Shown piece after piece: positions 38,089-47,760 of a DNA stretch of 64,000 nucleotides. This DNA is from Agrobacterium arsenijevicii. GTDB lineage: Bacteria; Pseudomonadota; Alphaproteobacteria; Rhizobiales; Rhizobiaceae. Every line of letters begins with the position of its first letter. The stretch's first letter is position 1. The stretch spans positions 97,660 through 161,659 of the forward strand of contig JWIT01000011.1 in assembly GCA_000949895.1 (NCBI GenBank), given 5' to 3'. The notes under the pieces are model-generated. The model ran no database searches. It was given only the letters and a program-made list of their open reading frames with translations, and was not told where the DNA came from. Made by a program: the position numbers and the translations under genes.

Positions 38089-38823
38089 TCAGACGTGCTG
38101 GCCGCCATTGATGAGAATTTCCGCGCCGTTGATGTAGCTCGATTGCTCCGAGCAGAGGAAATGAATGGTCTGCGCCACCTCCGCAGTGGTGCCGAGCCGC
38201 CCGAGCGGCACCTGCGCCTCCACCAGCTCGGCGGTGCCGGGAGAGAGGATCGCGGTGTTGATTTCGCCCGGCGCAATCGCATTGGCGCGCACGCCGCGCG
38301 GGCCGAATTCATGCGCCAGTTCGCGGGTCAGCGCCGCAAGACCCGCTTTCGAGGCGGCATAGGCCACGCCTGCGAAAGGGTGGACCCGCGAACCGACAAT
38401 GGAGGTGACGTTAACGATACAGCCTTTCGCCGCCTCCAGCTCCGGCAGAAGCGCGCGGGCGAGAAGCGCCGTCGAGACGAGATTGACGTTAAGCACCCGC
38501 GTCCAGATTTCCGCCGTGGTGTCGGCAACGCCGAGACGGCTTCCGCCCTCACCCTTCGGCGAGATACCGGCATTATTGACGAGTGCGGCAAGCTTTCCTT
38601 CCGGCAGGCGCGAGCGCACTTCGTCGGCCAGATCATCGATACGGGACAAGTCCTCGAGATCAGCCTGGATGTGGCTCTCGCGAGCAGACGGCCAGCGGCA
38701 CTCCTCCGAAAAAGGTTGCCGCGACACGGTGAGGATTCTCCAGCCTTTTTCCTGAAACAGCTTGACGGTGGCATGCCCTATTCCGCGGCTGGCGCCGGTC
38801 AGAAGCATAAAAGGAACAGCCAT
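38089..38823 (-). CDS. Short-chain dehydrogenase/reductase (SDR)
   Basis: 244 residues, classical SDR length. Cofactor motif TGASRGIGHATVKLF, structural NNAG in ALVNNAGISPKG, catalytic Ser in NVTSIVGSRVHPFAG and YAASK with catalytic Tyr and Lys. Ribosome site GGAG 8 nt before the ATG. Substrate unknown; it heads a probable two-gene operon with the class III aminotransferase, which suggests that an amino alcohol or oxo-amine is processed. Confidence 0.88.
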   Translation of the reverse strand: MAVPFMLLTGASRGIGHATVKLFQEKGWRILTVSRQPFSEECRWPSARESHIQADLEDLSRIDDLADEVRSRLPEGKLAALVNNAGISPKGEGGSRLGVADTTAEIWTRVLNVNLVSTALLARALLPELEAAKGCIVNVTSIVGSRVHPFAGVAYAASKAGLAALTRELAHEFGPRGVRANAIAPGEINTAILSPGTAELVEAQVPLGRLGTTAEVAQTIHFLCSEQSSYINGAEILINGGQHV

Positions 38824-39057
38824 AAGAGAACTCCTGTGCCATGCGGACCGTTGAGCCGGTCACGCATTCAGCCCGCATGTTAGAGTGCTGCCACCCGCTG
38901 ACAAGGGCTATTTTGTCGCGGCGCACGGATGGGAGCCGCGCCACGGGCTAATCCCATTTGATATAAGCCTTTCACCCGAAGGGAATATTTGAAGCCAGCC
39001 ATTTGCCCATAAAATGAGGCCTCCCGAATGTGTGATCAGTATTGGGAGGGGGCAAGA

Positions 39058-40704
39058 ATGCATATCGACATCATCGACACCGACGCCGGCTTCGAGGCGA
39101 TCCGGCAAAACTGGGATGCGGTGTTCATGGCCGATCCCTACGCCCGGCATTTCCTGTCCTGGGGCTGGCTGCGGGACTATATGCCGCGCCGCAAGCGCTG
39201 GTTCATTCTGGCGCTGAGGGAACGTCCGGAAGGATCACCTTATGTGGCGTTTTTCCCGCTGCGCATCGTTACCGAGCCGGACAAGAAAACCGGCCGCTTC
39301 CACGACAGCATCGTCATGGCCGGCAATGCGGCAGCGGACTACGCCGGCTTCATCGGCCTGCCGGAATATGAACATCACGCCGTGGCCGGTTTCTGTTCCT
39401 ATATACGGCAGCAGAACTGGACCGAACTCAAGCTCGACTATCTTTGCGGCCCACCGGAACGGAGAGACGCGATGGTCCACGCGCTTCAGGGACCACTCGT
39501 CATGTTCCGCGACAACATGCCGACCAACCCCTACAACATCAACAATTGCATCTGCCCGGTCGTGAACCTTCCGGACACGTTCGACGGCTATCTCGACAGC
39601 CACATGAGCAGCCAGACGCGGCAGAAGCTGCGACGTTTCATGAGAAAGGTGGAAGGCGGCGACGAATATCGCATCACCTTCGCAACCAGGGAAACGATCA
39701 AGCGGGACATGGACATCCTGTTCGATTTCTGGCGCATCCGCTGGGCGCCTTACAAGGGCAAGGAGCGCACGGAACTCCTGATCGGTGCAACACGGCAAAT
39801 GCTGATGGACTGCTATATTCGCGGCGATCTGGAAGTGCCGGTCCTGTGGTTCGGCGACCAGCCGCTCGGAGCCTTGGCCAACATCATCGACCGGCAGAAA
39901 AAATCCGTTCTGTTCTACATCACCGGACGCGATGAGAACTGGAAGACCCCCTCACCCGGCCTCGTGCTGCATGGGCACTGCATCCGCCGGGCCATCGAGC
40001 AGGGTTTCAAGACCTATGATTTCCTGCGCGGCAACGAACCGTATAAATATTTCTTCGGACCGGAAGAGCATAAGCTGAGCTGCACGCTGTTTCGCACCCG
40101 CTCTGGCGACAATCTCGGCGGGACGCTCAATCCGCGCAGCATCCGCTTCGTCTATGAACAGGGCCTCAAACTTTACAAGACCGGCAAGAAGCCGGCCGCC
40201 AACATCGCCTTTACCCAGGTGCTGGCAGCGGCACCGGATCATCTGGGCGCACAATTCGGGCTTGCCAATCTGACATTTGACCGGGGTGAATTCCGGGAAG
40301 CTGAAATCGCCTTTCTGACACTTCTCGCCAGCGATCAGAACCCGGTTACGCTATGGATGCGGATCGGCGAGGCGCGGCTGGCGCAACGGCAATACCACGA
40401 GGCGTCCGAAGCCTTCCGGCAGGTGACCAATCGCGCGCCCTTCCACCGGGAAGCGCTCTACAAATGCGCCGTGGCGCTTATTGCTGCCGGCAGAACCGTG
40501 GAAGCCGCCGAAATCCTCGACAGGCTGCAGCACTATCATTCGGACGATGCGACGCATCTGGAATATGCCGAAAAAGCGCGCTCAGCCCTTGCCCGGCTGG
40601 AACTGGAAAAAGCAAGGGTTCCGCTCCCGGCCGACGCCATTGCGCTTGCCGCCAAGCCAAAAACAACGGGCAAGCGCTGGCACCCGCCAAAGGTTTTGCA
40701 TTGA
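39058..40704 (+). CDS. bcsL: Cellulose biosynthesis protein BcsL/CelD (GNAT acyltransferase with TPR)
   Basis: 548 residues from the ATG at 39058 (GGGAGGGGG upstream); an in-frame start at 39028 is less likely. Residues about 20-360 form a double GNAT-like (BioF2/CelD) acetyltransferase region: FLSWGWLRDYMPRRKRWF near the start, SSQTRQKLRRFMRKVEGG and the diagnostic YDFLRGNEPYKYFFG. Residues 380-500 contain tetratricopeptide-like helices. In A. tumefaciens celD is needed for cellulose synthesis (established genetics). The gene forms a pair with the amidohydrolase bcsM and faces the bcsNABZK operon. Confidence 0.85.
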   Translation: MHIDIIDTDAGFEAIRQNWDAVFMADPYARHFLSWGWLRDYMPRRKRWFILALRERPEGSPYVAFFPLRIVTEPDKKTGRFHDSIVMAGNAAADYAGFIGLPEYEHHAVAGFCSYIRQQNWTELKLDYLCGPPERRDAMVHALQGPLVMFRDNMPTNPYNINNCICPVVNLPDTFDGYLDSHMSSQTRQKLRRFMRKVEGGDEYRITFATRETIKRDMDILFDFWRIRWAPYKGKERTELLIGATRQMLMDCYIRGDLEVPVLWFGDQPLGALANIIDRQKKSVLFYITGRDENWKTPSPGLVLHGHCIRRAIEQGFKTYDFLRGNEPYKYFFGPEEHKLSCTLFRTRSGDNLGGTLNPRSIRFVYEQGLKLYKTGKKPAANIAFTQVLAAAPDHLGAQFGLANLTFDRGEFREAEIAFLTLLASDQNPVTLWMRIGEARLAQRQYHEASEAFRQVTNRAPFHREALYKCAVALIAAGRTVEAAEILDRLQHYHSDDATHLEYAEKARSALARLELEKARVPLPADAIALAAKPKTTGKRWHPPKVLH

Positions 40705-40764
40705 AGGCAATGATCTGTAAGTTGCGGCAGGAAAACCCGGCCGGACGACTTGCAAGGATTTTAT

Positions 40765-41919
40765 ATGTTTCTGACCAACAGGGATATGCTCGACCTCGTT
40801 GAGCTGCGCCATGATCTGCACCGCCATCCGGAAATTTCCGGCGAGGAGAAGGAAACGGCGCGGCGTATCCGTACCTTCCTCGAGCGGGCAAAACCCGATC
40901 GGATTTTTGCCGATCTGGGCGGCCACGGCGTGGCTGCGGTTTATGACAGCGGAAAAAGTGGCCCGGCGATCCTGATCCGCTCGGAACTCGATGCGCTGCC
41001 CATTCAGGAGAAGAGCGAGACCGAATACCGCTCCGGCACCGACGGCAAGGGCCATCTCTGTGGCCATGACGGCCATTCCACCATTCTGACGGCGCTGGCG
41101 CTCGGCCTGTCGCGTCAACGTCCCGAAACCGGCAGCGTCATCCTCCTCTATCAGCCGGCGGAAGAAACCGGCGCGGGTGCGGAGGCCGTCATCGCCGATC
41201 CGCGCTTTGAGGAAATAAAGCCGGATTATTCCTTCTCGCTCCATAATCTTCCCGGCCTGCCGTTCGGACATGTCAGCGTGGTGGAAGGGCCGGTCAATTG
41301 TGCCTCGAGAGGTATCAAGATCCGCCTCTCCGGCAAGACGGCGCACGCCTCCTCGCCGGAGCACGGCGTTTCGCCAATGCGGGCGATATCTGACTTGATG
41401 CCGGCGTTGACCGATCTCGGTTCCGGCTTTCCGCCGCAGCCCGATTTTTCGATGGTGACGATCACCCACGCCATCATGGGTGAAGCGGCCTTCGGCATTT
41501 CCCCGGCTGACGCGGAAATCTGGGCGACGCTCCGAACGCTGACCGACGACCGGATGGAGAAGCTCTGCGCAGACGCGGAGGCGCTGGCGAAAAAGGTTGC
41601 CGACGAACAGAACCTGACTCTCGACATCGCCTTTGACGATATTTTCCTGCATTGCGAAAACGCGCCGGAGGCCGTCGACCATATCCTGCGGGCGCTGGAT
41701 GAAGAGAAAATTGCCCACAGTGCCGAAGGCCTGCCCATGCGGGCGTCGGAGGATTTCGGCCGGTTCCGCGCCGTCTCGTCATCCGCCATGTTCTTTTTGG
41801 GTGCAGGCAAGGACTATCCCAACCTGCACAATCCCGACTACGACTTTCCCGATGGGTTGATTGACATCGGCGCGCGCATCTTCATGCGCATCATCCGCAA
41901 CCTCACCAACGCGCGATAA
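40765..41919 (+). CDS. bcsM: Cellulose biosynthesis amidohydrolase BcsM/CelE (M20 family)
   Basis: 384 residues from the ATG at 40765 (AAGGA upstream); the frame can start at a TTG at 40750. M20D metallopeptidase blocks: LRHDLHRHPEISGEE, the metal site GHLCGHDGHSTILTAL, the general base in YQPAEETGAGAEAVI and MRASEDFGRF at the end. Hippurate hydrolase-like enzymes remove acyl groups from amino compounds. In type III bcs loci such a protein accompanies the acyltransferase BcsL; together they may add and remove an acyl group on cellulose or a carrier (inference). Ends 2 bp from the convergent bcsK. Confidence 0.83.
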   Translation: MFLTNRDMLDLVELRHDLHRHPEISGEEKETARRIRTFLERAKPDRIFADLGGHGVAAVYDSGKSGPAILIRSELDALPIQEKSETEYRSGTDGKGHLCGHDGHSTILTALALGLSRQRPETGSVILLYQPAEETGAGAEAVIADPRFEEIKPDYSFSLHNLPGLPFGHVSVVEGPVNCASRGIKIRLSGKTAHASSPEHGVSPMRAISDLMPALTDLGSGFPPQPDFSMVTITHAIMGEAAFGISPADAEIWATLRTLTDDRMEKLCADAEALAKKVADEQNLTLDIAFDDIFLHCENAPEAVDHILRALDEEKIAHSAEGLPMRASEDFGRFRAVSSSAMFFLGAGKDYPNLHNPDYDFPDGLIDIGARIFMRIIRNLTNAR

Positions 41920-41921
41920 AA

Positions 41922-44255
41922 TCAGCCGCCGCCCTGCGGGCCGTTGCCCGGCCGGGCGGCGCGCACCGCCGACAGTCCCTTGATGCCATCCTGATTGCCG
42001 ATGGAAGCGAGACTTTCGAAAATCTGGGCGGCATCGGCATAACGGCGCATGGCAAGGAAGGAATAACCGCGCAGCACCATCAGGTCACTGCGCTCATCAG
42101 CAAGCCGGGCCCGCTGGTCGAGGAGGAGGAGCGTTTCCGCATAACGTTTCGACTGGAAGGCGGAAACCGCCCTGTCCGCCAGGATCGAGACCTGCAATTC
42201 CGTTGCCCGCGGGCGGTCCATGCGCGATTTCGTCGCCGAAACGGCGGCATGGTCCGTCAGCCCCATGCGCAGATAGGCAAGACTTTGGCCATAGGCGGCG
42301 TCGCTTTTAACAGTCGACTGACCGCCTTCTATGGCGGATTCGAAAGCCTTCAGGGCTTCCGCCGGCCGGTTCGTCCCCATCAGGCACCAGCCGAGATCAA
42401 GCGCCTGCTGCGCCGGCAGGCGCTGTGGATCGGGATAGACCGCGCAGGAACGAGGACGCGACGCGGCGCTTGTCATTCTCTGCGTCTGCGCCGGCAGACG
42501 CGCCTGCTTGCGGGAAGGTTCCGGGGCGGGCTGCTGGACAGCTGCCTGGCTGTAAACCACCGCCGCCTCGCCCTGCGGCACATAGGGTGCAGGTGCCGTA
42601 GACGGTGTAGTGGCAGCCACAGGCGGTGCGGTTACGGGCGCCACCGGTTGCCCCGACTGGTCGACCATGCGTGCCGTTCCCACATCGGCGATGCGCTGCG
42701 AACGGCTTGCCCATTGCTGCTGGATGCCACGCAGACCAGCCAGATTGCGCAGATCGTGATAGCTGACCGCCATGCCATAGGCCGATGGCTCGTCATCCGC
42801 CTTCCAGCCGAGCGCTGTGCTGAACCATTGCAAGGCGAGTGGCGTCTGCCGGAAAGCAAGCGAATACCAGCCGAATTGCTGCGCAGTCGCCGCATCCTTG
42901 CGGGCCACCGTTTCCGCGGCGATGCGTTGCAGCACCTCCGGCGGCAGCACGACAGGCGGTTCGAGCGCCAGAAGATTGGCCGTTGCGGCAAGATAGGTCG
43001 CAAGCGCATCGTCGGAAGCGGTGCGCCATTTATACATGACGTCCTCGGCTTCACGCGGCTCGTTGCGGTCGATCAGCGCTAGTGCCAGACCTTGCGATGC
43101 CGACGCGCTGTCCTCTTCTTCCCGCGCTTTGCGGAACCACTTTTCCGCCTCCGTCATGTTCTTCTGGCGAATATTGTACCAGCCGAGCAGCAGAGCGTCG
43201 CTTGCAAGCTTGTCGGTCTCCGCAAGCCTCTCAAGCCGCATCACGTAGGCGGAGGGAACGGAAATACCCTCTTTCTCCCCTGCCTTCGCCACGAACTGGC
43301 GGGCGAGATCGTTCTTGACCGGCTCGAACTCCAGCTGACCATCGGCACCGGGCTTTTCCTTGGCCAGCAAGTCACCCATCATCTCCGCCGGCAAAAGCGC
43401 AGATGCCTTCTGCACCGTGGCGAGCCGGTCGCTTGGCGTGGTGCAATTGTTGAGGATGTAGAGATAGGCGTCCCGCGCCCGTCCCATCCGGTCAGTATTG
43501 GCGAAAGCGTCGGCAACGCGCCATAAAACATCGACCTCGCTGCAGGTCAGCAGGCCAGGATTGTTGGCGGCTGCATCCACCACCGTCGCATATTGCTTGA
43601 GATCGGACGCGTTGACGAGCCGTTGGCGAGCCTCGGCAAGAGCAAGCATGCCGGTCAGATTGTCAGGCGGCTGCCAGCCGGGCTCCGCTTGCTGGCGGTC
43701 GGCTATCGCTTTTCTCACCTCCGCATAACGGCCATCGGTATAGAGCTGCCACATGGCATCGAGCTTGGGATCGCCGTTTGCAGGAATGGCAAGCGGATCG
43801 GCAGGCGGTGTCCAGTTGGGATAGAGGGTGCGCAGCCGGGCGATTTCGGCCTGAAGACGCTGGGTGTCGCCCTTGGCCGCGAAATACCGCAGGGCGCTCA
43901 GATCGACCTCTGGCATATTGGATGACACCGGCTGGGTCGCACGCGGTGCTGGTGCCTGCGCCATCTGCGGCTCTGGTATTTGTACGTCCGTTTGTATCTG
44001 CGGTTGCGGATCTGTCGCCGGCACCGTTACAGGCGGTGTCGCGGGTTGCGTTAGCTGCGCCATCTCGCGATTTTTAAGGAAAGCATTGATCTGCGCCGGA
44101 TTGGCTGCCGGAGAAATGCGCTGCGCCGCACGGTTGTCGCCAACCGCCGACGTATGCATGTCCGACACCCGCCCGAGGATGGTGTCGCGCCAGTGGAAGG
44201 CGGCGAGTGCCACCAGAAGCAGGATGAGAGCCGAGGTCGATAGAGGCTTGTTCAT
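41922..44255 (-). CDS. bcsK: BcsK, TPR protein of cellulose synthesis
   Basis: 777 residues from the ATG at 44255, which overlaps the bcsZ stop (ATGA); an ATG two codons earlier has no room for a ribosome site. An N-terminal membrane anchor (TSALILLLVALAAFHW) is followed by a Pro/Gln-rich linker (about 70-120) and long arrays of tetratricopeptide-like helices to the C-terminus. No outer-membrane beta-barrel like that of BcsC is visible. It probably acts as a periplasmic scaffold. Last gene of the bcsNABZK transcript. Confidence 0.78.
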   Translation of the reverse strand: MNKPLSTSALILLLVALAAFHWRDTILGRVSDMHTSAVGDNRAAQRISPAANPAQINAFLKNREMAQLTQPATPPVTVPATDPQPQIQTDVQIPEPQMAQAPAPRATQPVSSNMPEVDLSALRYFAAKGDTQRLQAEIARLRTLYPNWTPPADPLAIPANGDPKLDAMWQLYTDGRYAEVRKAIADRQQAEPGWQPPDNLTGMLALAEARQRLVNASDLKQYATVVDAAANNPGLLTCSEVDVLWRVADAFANTDRMGRARDAYLYILNNCTTPSDRLATVQKASALLPAEMMGDLLAKEKPGADGQLEFEPVKNDLARQFVAKAGEKEGISVPSAYVMRLERLAETDKLASDALLLGWYNIRQKNMTEAEKWFRKAREEEDSASASQGLALALIDRNEPREAEDVMYKWRTASDDALATYLAATANLLALEPPVVLPPEVLQRIAAETVARKDAATAQQFGWYSLAFRQTPLALQWFSTALGWKADDEPSAYGMAVSYHDLRNLAGLRGIQQQWASRSQRIADVGTARMVDQSGQPVAPVTAPPVAATTPSTAPAPYVPQGEAAVVYSQAAVQQPAPEPSRKQARLPAQTQRMTSAASRPRSCAVYPDPQRLPAQQALDLGWCLMGTNRPAEALKAFESAIEGGQSTVKSDAAYGQSLAYLRMGLTDHAAVSATKSRMDRPRATELQVSILADRAVSAFQSKRYAETLLLLDQRARLADERSDLMVLRGYSFLAMRRYADAAQIFESLASIGNQDGIKGLSAVRAARPGNGPQGGG

Positions 44256-45307
44256 CGGCATTCCCCGTTATTCCTTACCAGAAACGACAATGCCAGAAGA
44301 TGCAATGTAGAAGGATAATAAAGCGTTGGCTGGAAATTTTTAAGTTCGGCAGGAACGGCAGGGCCGCCGCCCGCGCAAACCGCAAGCGCCGGAATGATAC
44401 GATAGCCGGGGTCCGACAGAACATCCTTCACCGCTCCGCTCTTCAGATCGAAGGTTCCGGCAGCACCGCTTTCCAGCGTCATGCCATTCTTCAGGCGGGT
44501 AAGCAGTTCCGGCGAACCCATTTTCGCCCTTGCTAGATAAAGCGGTATCCGCACCGCATTATAACCGAACTCAGGCGGAAAAGCAGATGCCGGTTGCGGT
44601 TTCGTCTTCACCGACACCCAGTCGGCGGGCAATTTCCTGTCGCTGAAAGCAAATGTGCCGATCTGCGCAACGCCGTCGTCGGCAAGCGCTTTCCAGAGCG
44701 GTGATGGTGCGACAAGATTGAGGACCGGAAATGCCTCGAAAATCAGATAGGAGGGATTGACCACCGGGCCATCGCCCCGCTCGCTCTCGCCAAAGCCGCT
44801 GGCGGCCGGCAAAAGCAGCGTTCGCCCGCCGCGCTGCACGACAGTCTTCTTGAGGATGGCAGATGCGATGGCCGCCGACGCCTCGGCATAATCCTGCCGG
44901 TTCCACTGTCCGGCAGCCAGCGCCAGCGCGTAGGCGATCAGAATATCGCCATCCGTGGCGTTGTTGATGTCAGTCACATGCGGTCTGGTGCGCGGATCCC
45001 ATTTCCAGGCGGAAAGCCCATCGTCACGCACCAGCAGTTCGGTACGCGTAAAGCTCCATATCAGTTCGAAGTCGGCAAGGTTTTCGGAAAGAACGGCAAG
45101 CCACATGCCGTAACCCTGGCCTTCGCTGTGGCTGATATTGCTGTTACCGGTATCGATGATGCGCCCACCCGGATCGAGGAACGCGCTTTTATAGGCTGAC
45201 CATGCCTCCGGCGAGACCGATGCGGCACGGCTGACGGAGGTGCTTGCGATCAGCGCCACCAGCGACACGCAGAAAATGCGGGCAAGTCTCAAAACCCCAG
45301 GCTTCAT
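44252..45307 (-). CDS. bcsZ: Endo-beta-1,4-glucanase BcsZ/CelC (GH8)
   Basis: 351 residues with a signal peptide ending SRAAS. Glycoside hydrolase family 8 blocks: catalytic acid Glu62 in ISHSEGQGYGMWLAV and the Asp-rich NNATDGDILIAYALALA (Asp119/Asp121). It trims cellulose in the periplasm and is needed for proper synthesis and export in bcs systems. In A. tumefaciens it is named celC. Overlaps both bcsB and bcsK by 4 nt. Confidence 0.9.
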   Translation of the reverse strand: MKPGVLRLARIFCVSLVALIASTSVSRAASVSPEAWSAYKSAFLDPGGRIIDTGNSNISHSEGQGYGMWLAVLSENLADFELIWSFTRTELLVRDDGLSAWKWDPRTRPHVTDINNATDGDILIAYALALAAGQWNRQDYAEASAAIASAILKKTVVQRGGRTLLLPAASGFGESERGDGPVVNPSYLIFEAFPVLNLVAPSPLWKALADDGVAQIGTFAFSDRKLPADWVSVKTKPQPASAFPPEFGYNAVRIPLYLARAKMGSPELLTRLKNGMTLESGAAGTFDLKSGAVKDVLSDPGYRIIPALAVCAGGGPAVPAELKNFQPTLYYPSTLHLLALSFLVRNNGECR

Positions 45308-47760
45308 CGGTGTCGCCCCATCATGCGCAGCATTGTGAAGGTGGCGAGGCCCAGAAGCGACACGAACCCGATGAATGCCAGCGAATAGGAAAGAACATTG
45401 GAGGACAGCCAGTTGGCGGCAATCAGCCTCCAGTTCGAAAGCGAAAACGCCCGCGTGGCATAAAAATACGGCTGTTCCACCTCGACTGTTTCGATCTTTT
45501 CGGCACCAGCATCGTAAGCGGCGACCCGTCCCGTGACGTCACGCCAATGGTTTTCGCGCACCAGCGACGACATGCCGTCACGAAGCTCCGCCGAAGTCGG
45601 CGCAGTGGCCAGCGTCCAGACCCCCTCGCCGGAGGGGCTGAGACCCTGCGCCAGCATGAAGGAGACATTACCAGGCGGCGCATAGGGTTGCTCAGCTGCC
45701 GGCAGGAAACGCAACGTATCCGAACTCAGGTCGAAGTTCCGCTTCAGCCACTCCTCGAAGGAGGACACCTGACCCTGCCAGATGCCGCCATCCACCCTTT
45801 CCCGCCAGTCGTTGAAAAGGGTTTCGCTGCTCTGCGCAGGTGGCTGAACGCTGGCTCCCATTTTCCAGGATACCTGGCTGGAAGGGACAAGATTGAACTG
45901 GCTGATCAGTGATTGCGGGAATTGCGAAATCGTCCCAACGAACAGGGCGTCACGGTCGCCGATCACCAGTGGTGAGGCGACGGTCTCGACATTGATCGGA
46001 TGCCCCGCGGCACTCGCCAGCCGGCTGACCAACGTCGCCGCCGCCGACATGGTGTCGGTGTCGAAACGGTCAAGCGACAGCGCAATCGGGTTTGCGGCAA
46101 ACCTGTAGGGCTGCCCGGCACCTGCCATCGCAGCGAGATCCGGCTTGCGGCCGATCTGCGCGTAGTTCGGAATATGGATTTCCGATGTGTCGAACAAAGC
46201 AAAACGCGGGGTCGTGTTGGCCGGCGCTCCCGGCGCGCAGGCTTGATCCTGCGCTGTCATCAACACAGCCTCGATGGTGATCTTGTTCGGCCCCGGCTTG
46301 AAGTGACGCATCGTCACATTGATGGGCAGATGCCGGAAAATGCCGCCGCCATTATTGGAGATCGGCACAGTAGATGCGATCTCGTCATTGACGTAGATAT
46401 CGATATGGCTGCCGGGCAGTACCTGCGAGGAATAGGCGGCATCAAGCAGCATGGCCGCCTCGCCATAGGCCGACGCATAAAAATCGGCGGGCATACCGAC
46501 ATAAAACTCGTTGCGGAAACGGCGTCCGCCAAATTCGGCGCTCTCTATGCCGAGTTCGGAAAGCGCGATGCGGCGGTCCGACATGACGAGCGGCACGTCC
46601 GGCGCATGCCAGCTGCGGGTGGAAAAAGTCGTTCTCTGGGTGCCGGGCGTGCGCGAGATCGAAGAAAACAGCGTCTCTATCGCCGCCTGTACCGCCTGCG
46701 GAGTGGGGCCGCTGACGAGGAGTGGCGAGAGACCGCCCGATGCAGCACTGTCGAAACCGGCAAAAGCGCCAGCCGATGCTTCCGGCGGCACCACTCCGGT
46801 GATTGCGGCGATCTCGCGCGCAGTGCCGACAAAAACCACCAGCGTTCCCGCCTTGCGTTCGGCAGACGGGGCCGTCACGAAGCGGATCATCTGGTTCGGC
46901 ATCTGGGTTCTGAGCGCCAACGCCTGTGAAAGGCGCAAAAGCGAATCCGCAAATGCCGGATTGCCGAGCGCCGGCGCGACGATCTCGATCGACGTCGCCG
47001 CCTTGGCGTCCGGTCCGGTCGCCTGAATGTCGTCGATATTGGAGAAGTTGCCGGCGACGTCGGCGTTAAAGCCGATGTAGGTGTTCGCCGGATTGACATC
47101 GGTCCACAGATCGTAGGTGGACTGGATCGTGCAATCGGTTCTGTGGCGCTGCTGCACGCCGAGCGTCACGATATTCGCGCCGACCTGCAAGACGCCGGGC
47201 GGAATTTTCAAGGAAACATTGCCCTCGCTGTCAGGCGCCTCGATGCGCGCTGCATCCAGCGGAACATTGTTGAGCTTGACCTGGAAATTCGAATTTTCCG
47301 GCGCGACCACGATGGCGTTCTGATAGCCGATATTCAGCGAAACAGCGGCATTCACCTGCTCTGGCGTCAGGTAGATGCTCCATTGCCGCCGATCCATCTC
47401 GCCGGAAAGGCTGAGCTTTTCATAGGGCAAAATATAACGGCGGCGGCTATCGGCAGCGGGCGACGAGGCCTGAACGGGTATGGGCCTAACCTCACCCTGC
47501 GACGGTATGGCCACGGGCGGCGTTAACGGCCGCAGCGGTGGTTGCGGCGCGGGTGCAGGCTGCAACGCAACAGGAGGCTGGATAGAGGGCTGGCGTGGCG
47601 CAGTCGGGGGAATTGCCGGCGGCGGCACGGGTGCCGGGGCGGTCTGGGCGGGCCTTTCCGGCGACATGTCGAAGGGTGAGGCCTGCGCCATCGCACCGGT
47701 TGCGACGACACCCCACATCAGCGCTGTCAGTGAACTCCGGATTGTTTTGCAGCCGGTCAT
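45304..47760 (-). CDS. bcsB: Cellulose synthase regulatory subunit BcsB/CelB
   Basis: 818 residues from the ATG at 47760, overlapping the bcsA stop; the longer frame is rejected because it would bury the signal peptide MTGCKTIRSSLTALMWGVVATGAMAQ. A Pro-rich segment (30-100) leads to tandem carbohydrate-binding and flavodoxin-like domains (IPPGVLQVGANIVTLGVQQRH; GMPADFYASAYGEAAMLLDAAYS). A single transmembrane helix near the C-terminus (SYSLAFIGFVSLLGLATFTML) anchors it beside BcsA. It guides the glucan across the periplasm. Confidence 0.92.
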   Translation of the reverse strand: MTGCKTIRSSLTALMWGVVATGAMAQASPFDMSPERPAQTAPAPVPPPAIPPTAPRQPSIQPPVALQPAPAPQPPLRPLTPPVAIPSQGEVRPIPVQASSPAADSRRRYILPYEKLSLSGEMDRRQWSIYLTPEQVNAAVSLNIGYQNAIVVAPENSNFQVKLNNVPLDAARIEAPDSEGNVSLKIPPGVLQVGANIVTLGVQQRHRTDCTIQSTYDLWTDVNPANTYIGFNADVAGNFSNIDDIQATGPDAKAATSIEIVAPALGNPAFADSLLRLSQALALRTQMPNQMIRFVTAPSAERKAGTLVVFVGTAREIAAITGVVPPEASAGAFAGFDSAASGGLSPLLVSGPTPQAVQAAIETLFSSISRTPGTQRTTFSTRSWHAPDVPLVMSDRRIALSELGIESAEFGGRRFRNEFYVGMPADFYASAYGEAAMLLDAAYSSQVLPGSHIDIYVNDEIASTVPISNNGGGIFRHLPINVTMRHFKPGPNKITIEAVLMTAQDQACAPGAPANTTPRFALFDTSEIHIPNYAQIGRKPDLAAMAGAGQPYRFAANPIALSLDRFDTDTMSAAATLVSRLASAAGHPINVETVASPLVIGDRDALFVGTISQFPQSLISQFNLVPSSQVSWKMGASVQPPAQSSETLFNDWRERVDGGIWQGQVSSFEEWLKRNFDLSSDTLRFLPAAEQPYAPPGNVSFMLAQGLSPSGEGVWTLATAPTSAELRDGMSSLVRENHWRDVTGRVAAYDAGAEKIETVEVEQPYFYATRAFSLSNWRLIAANWLSSNVLSYSLAFIGFVSLLGLATFTMLRMMGRHR

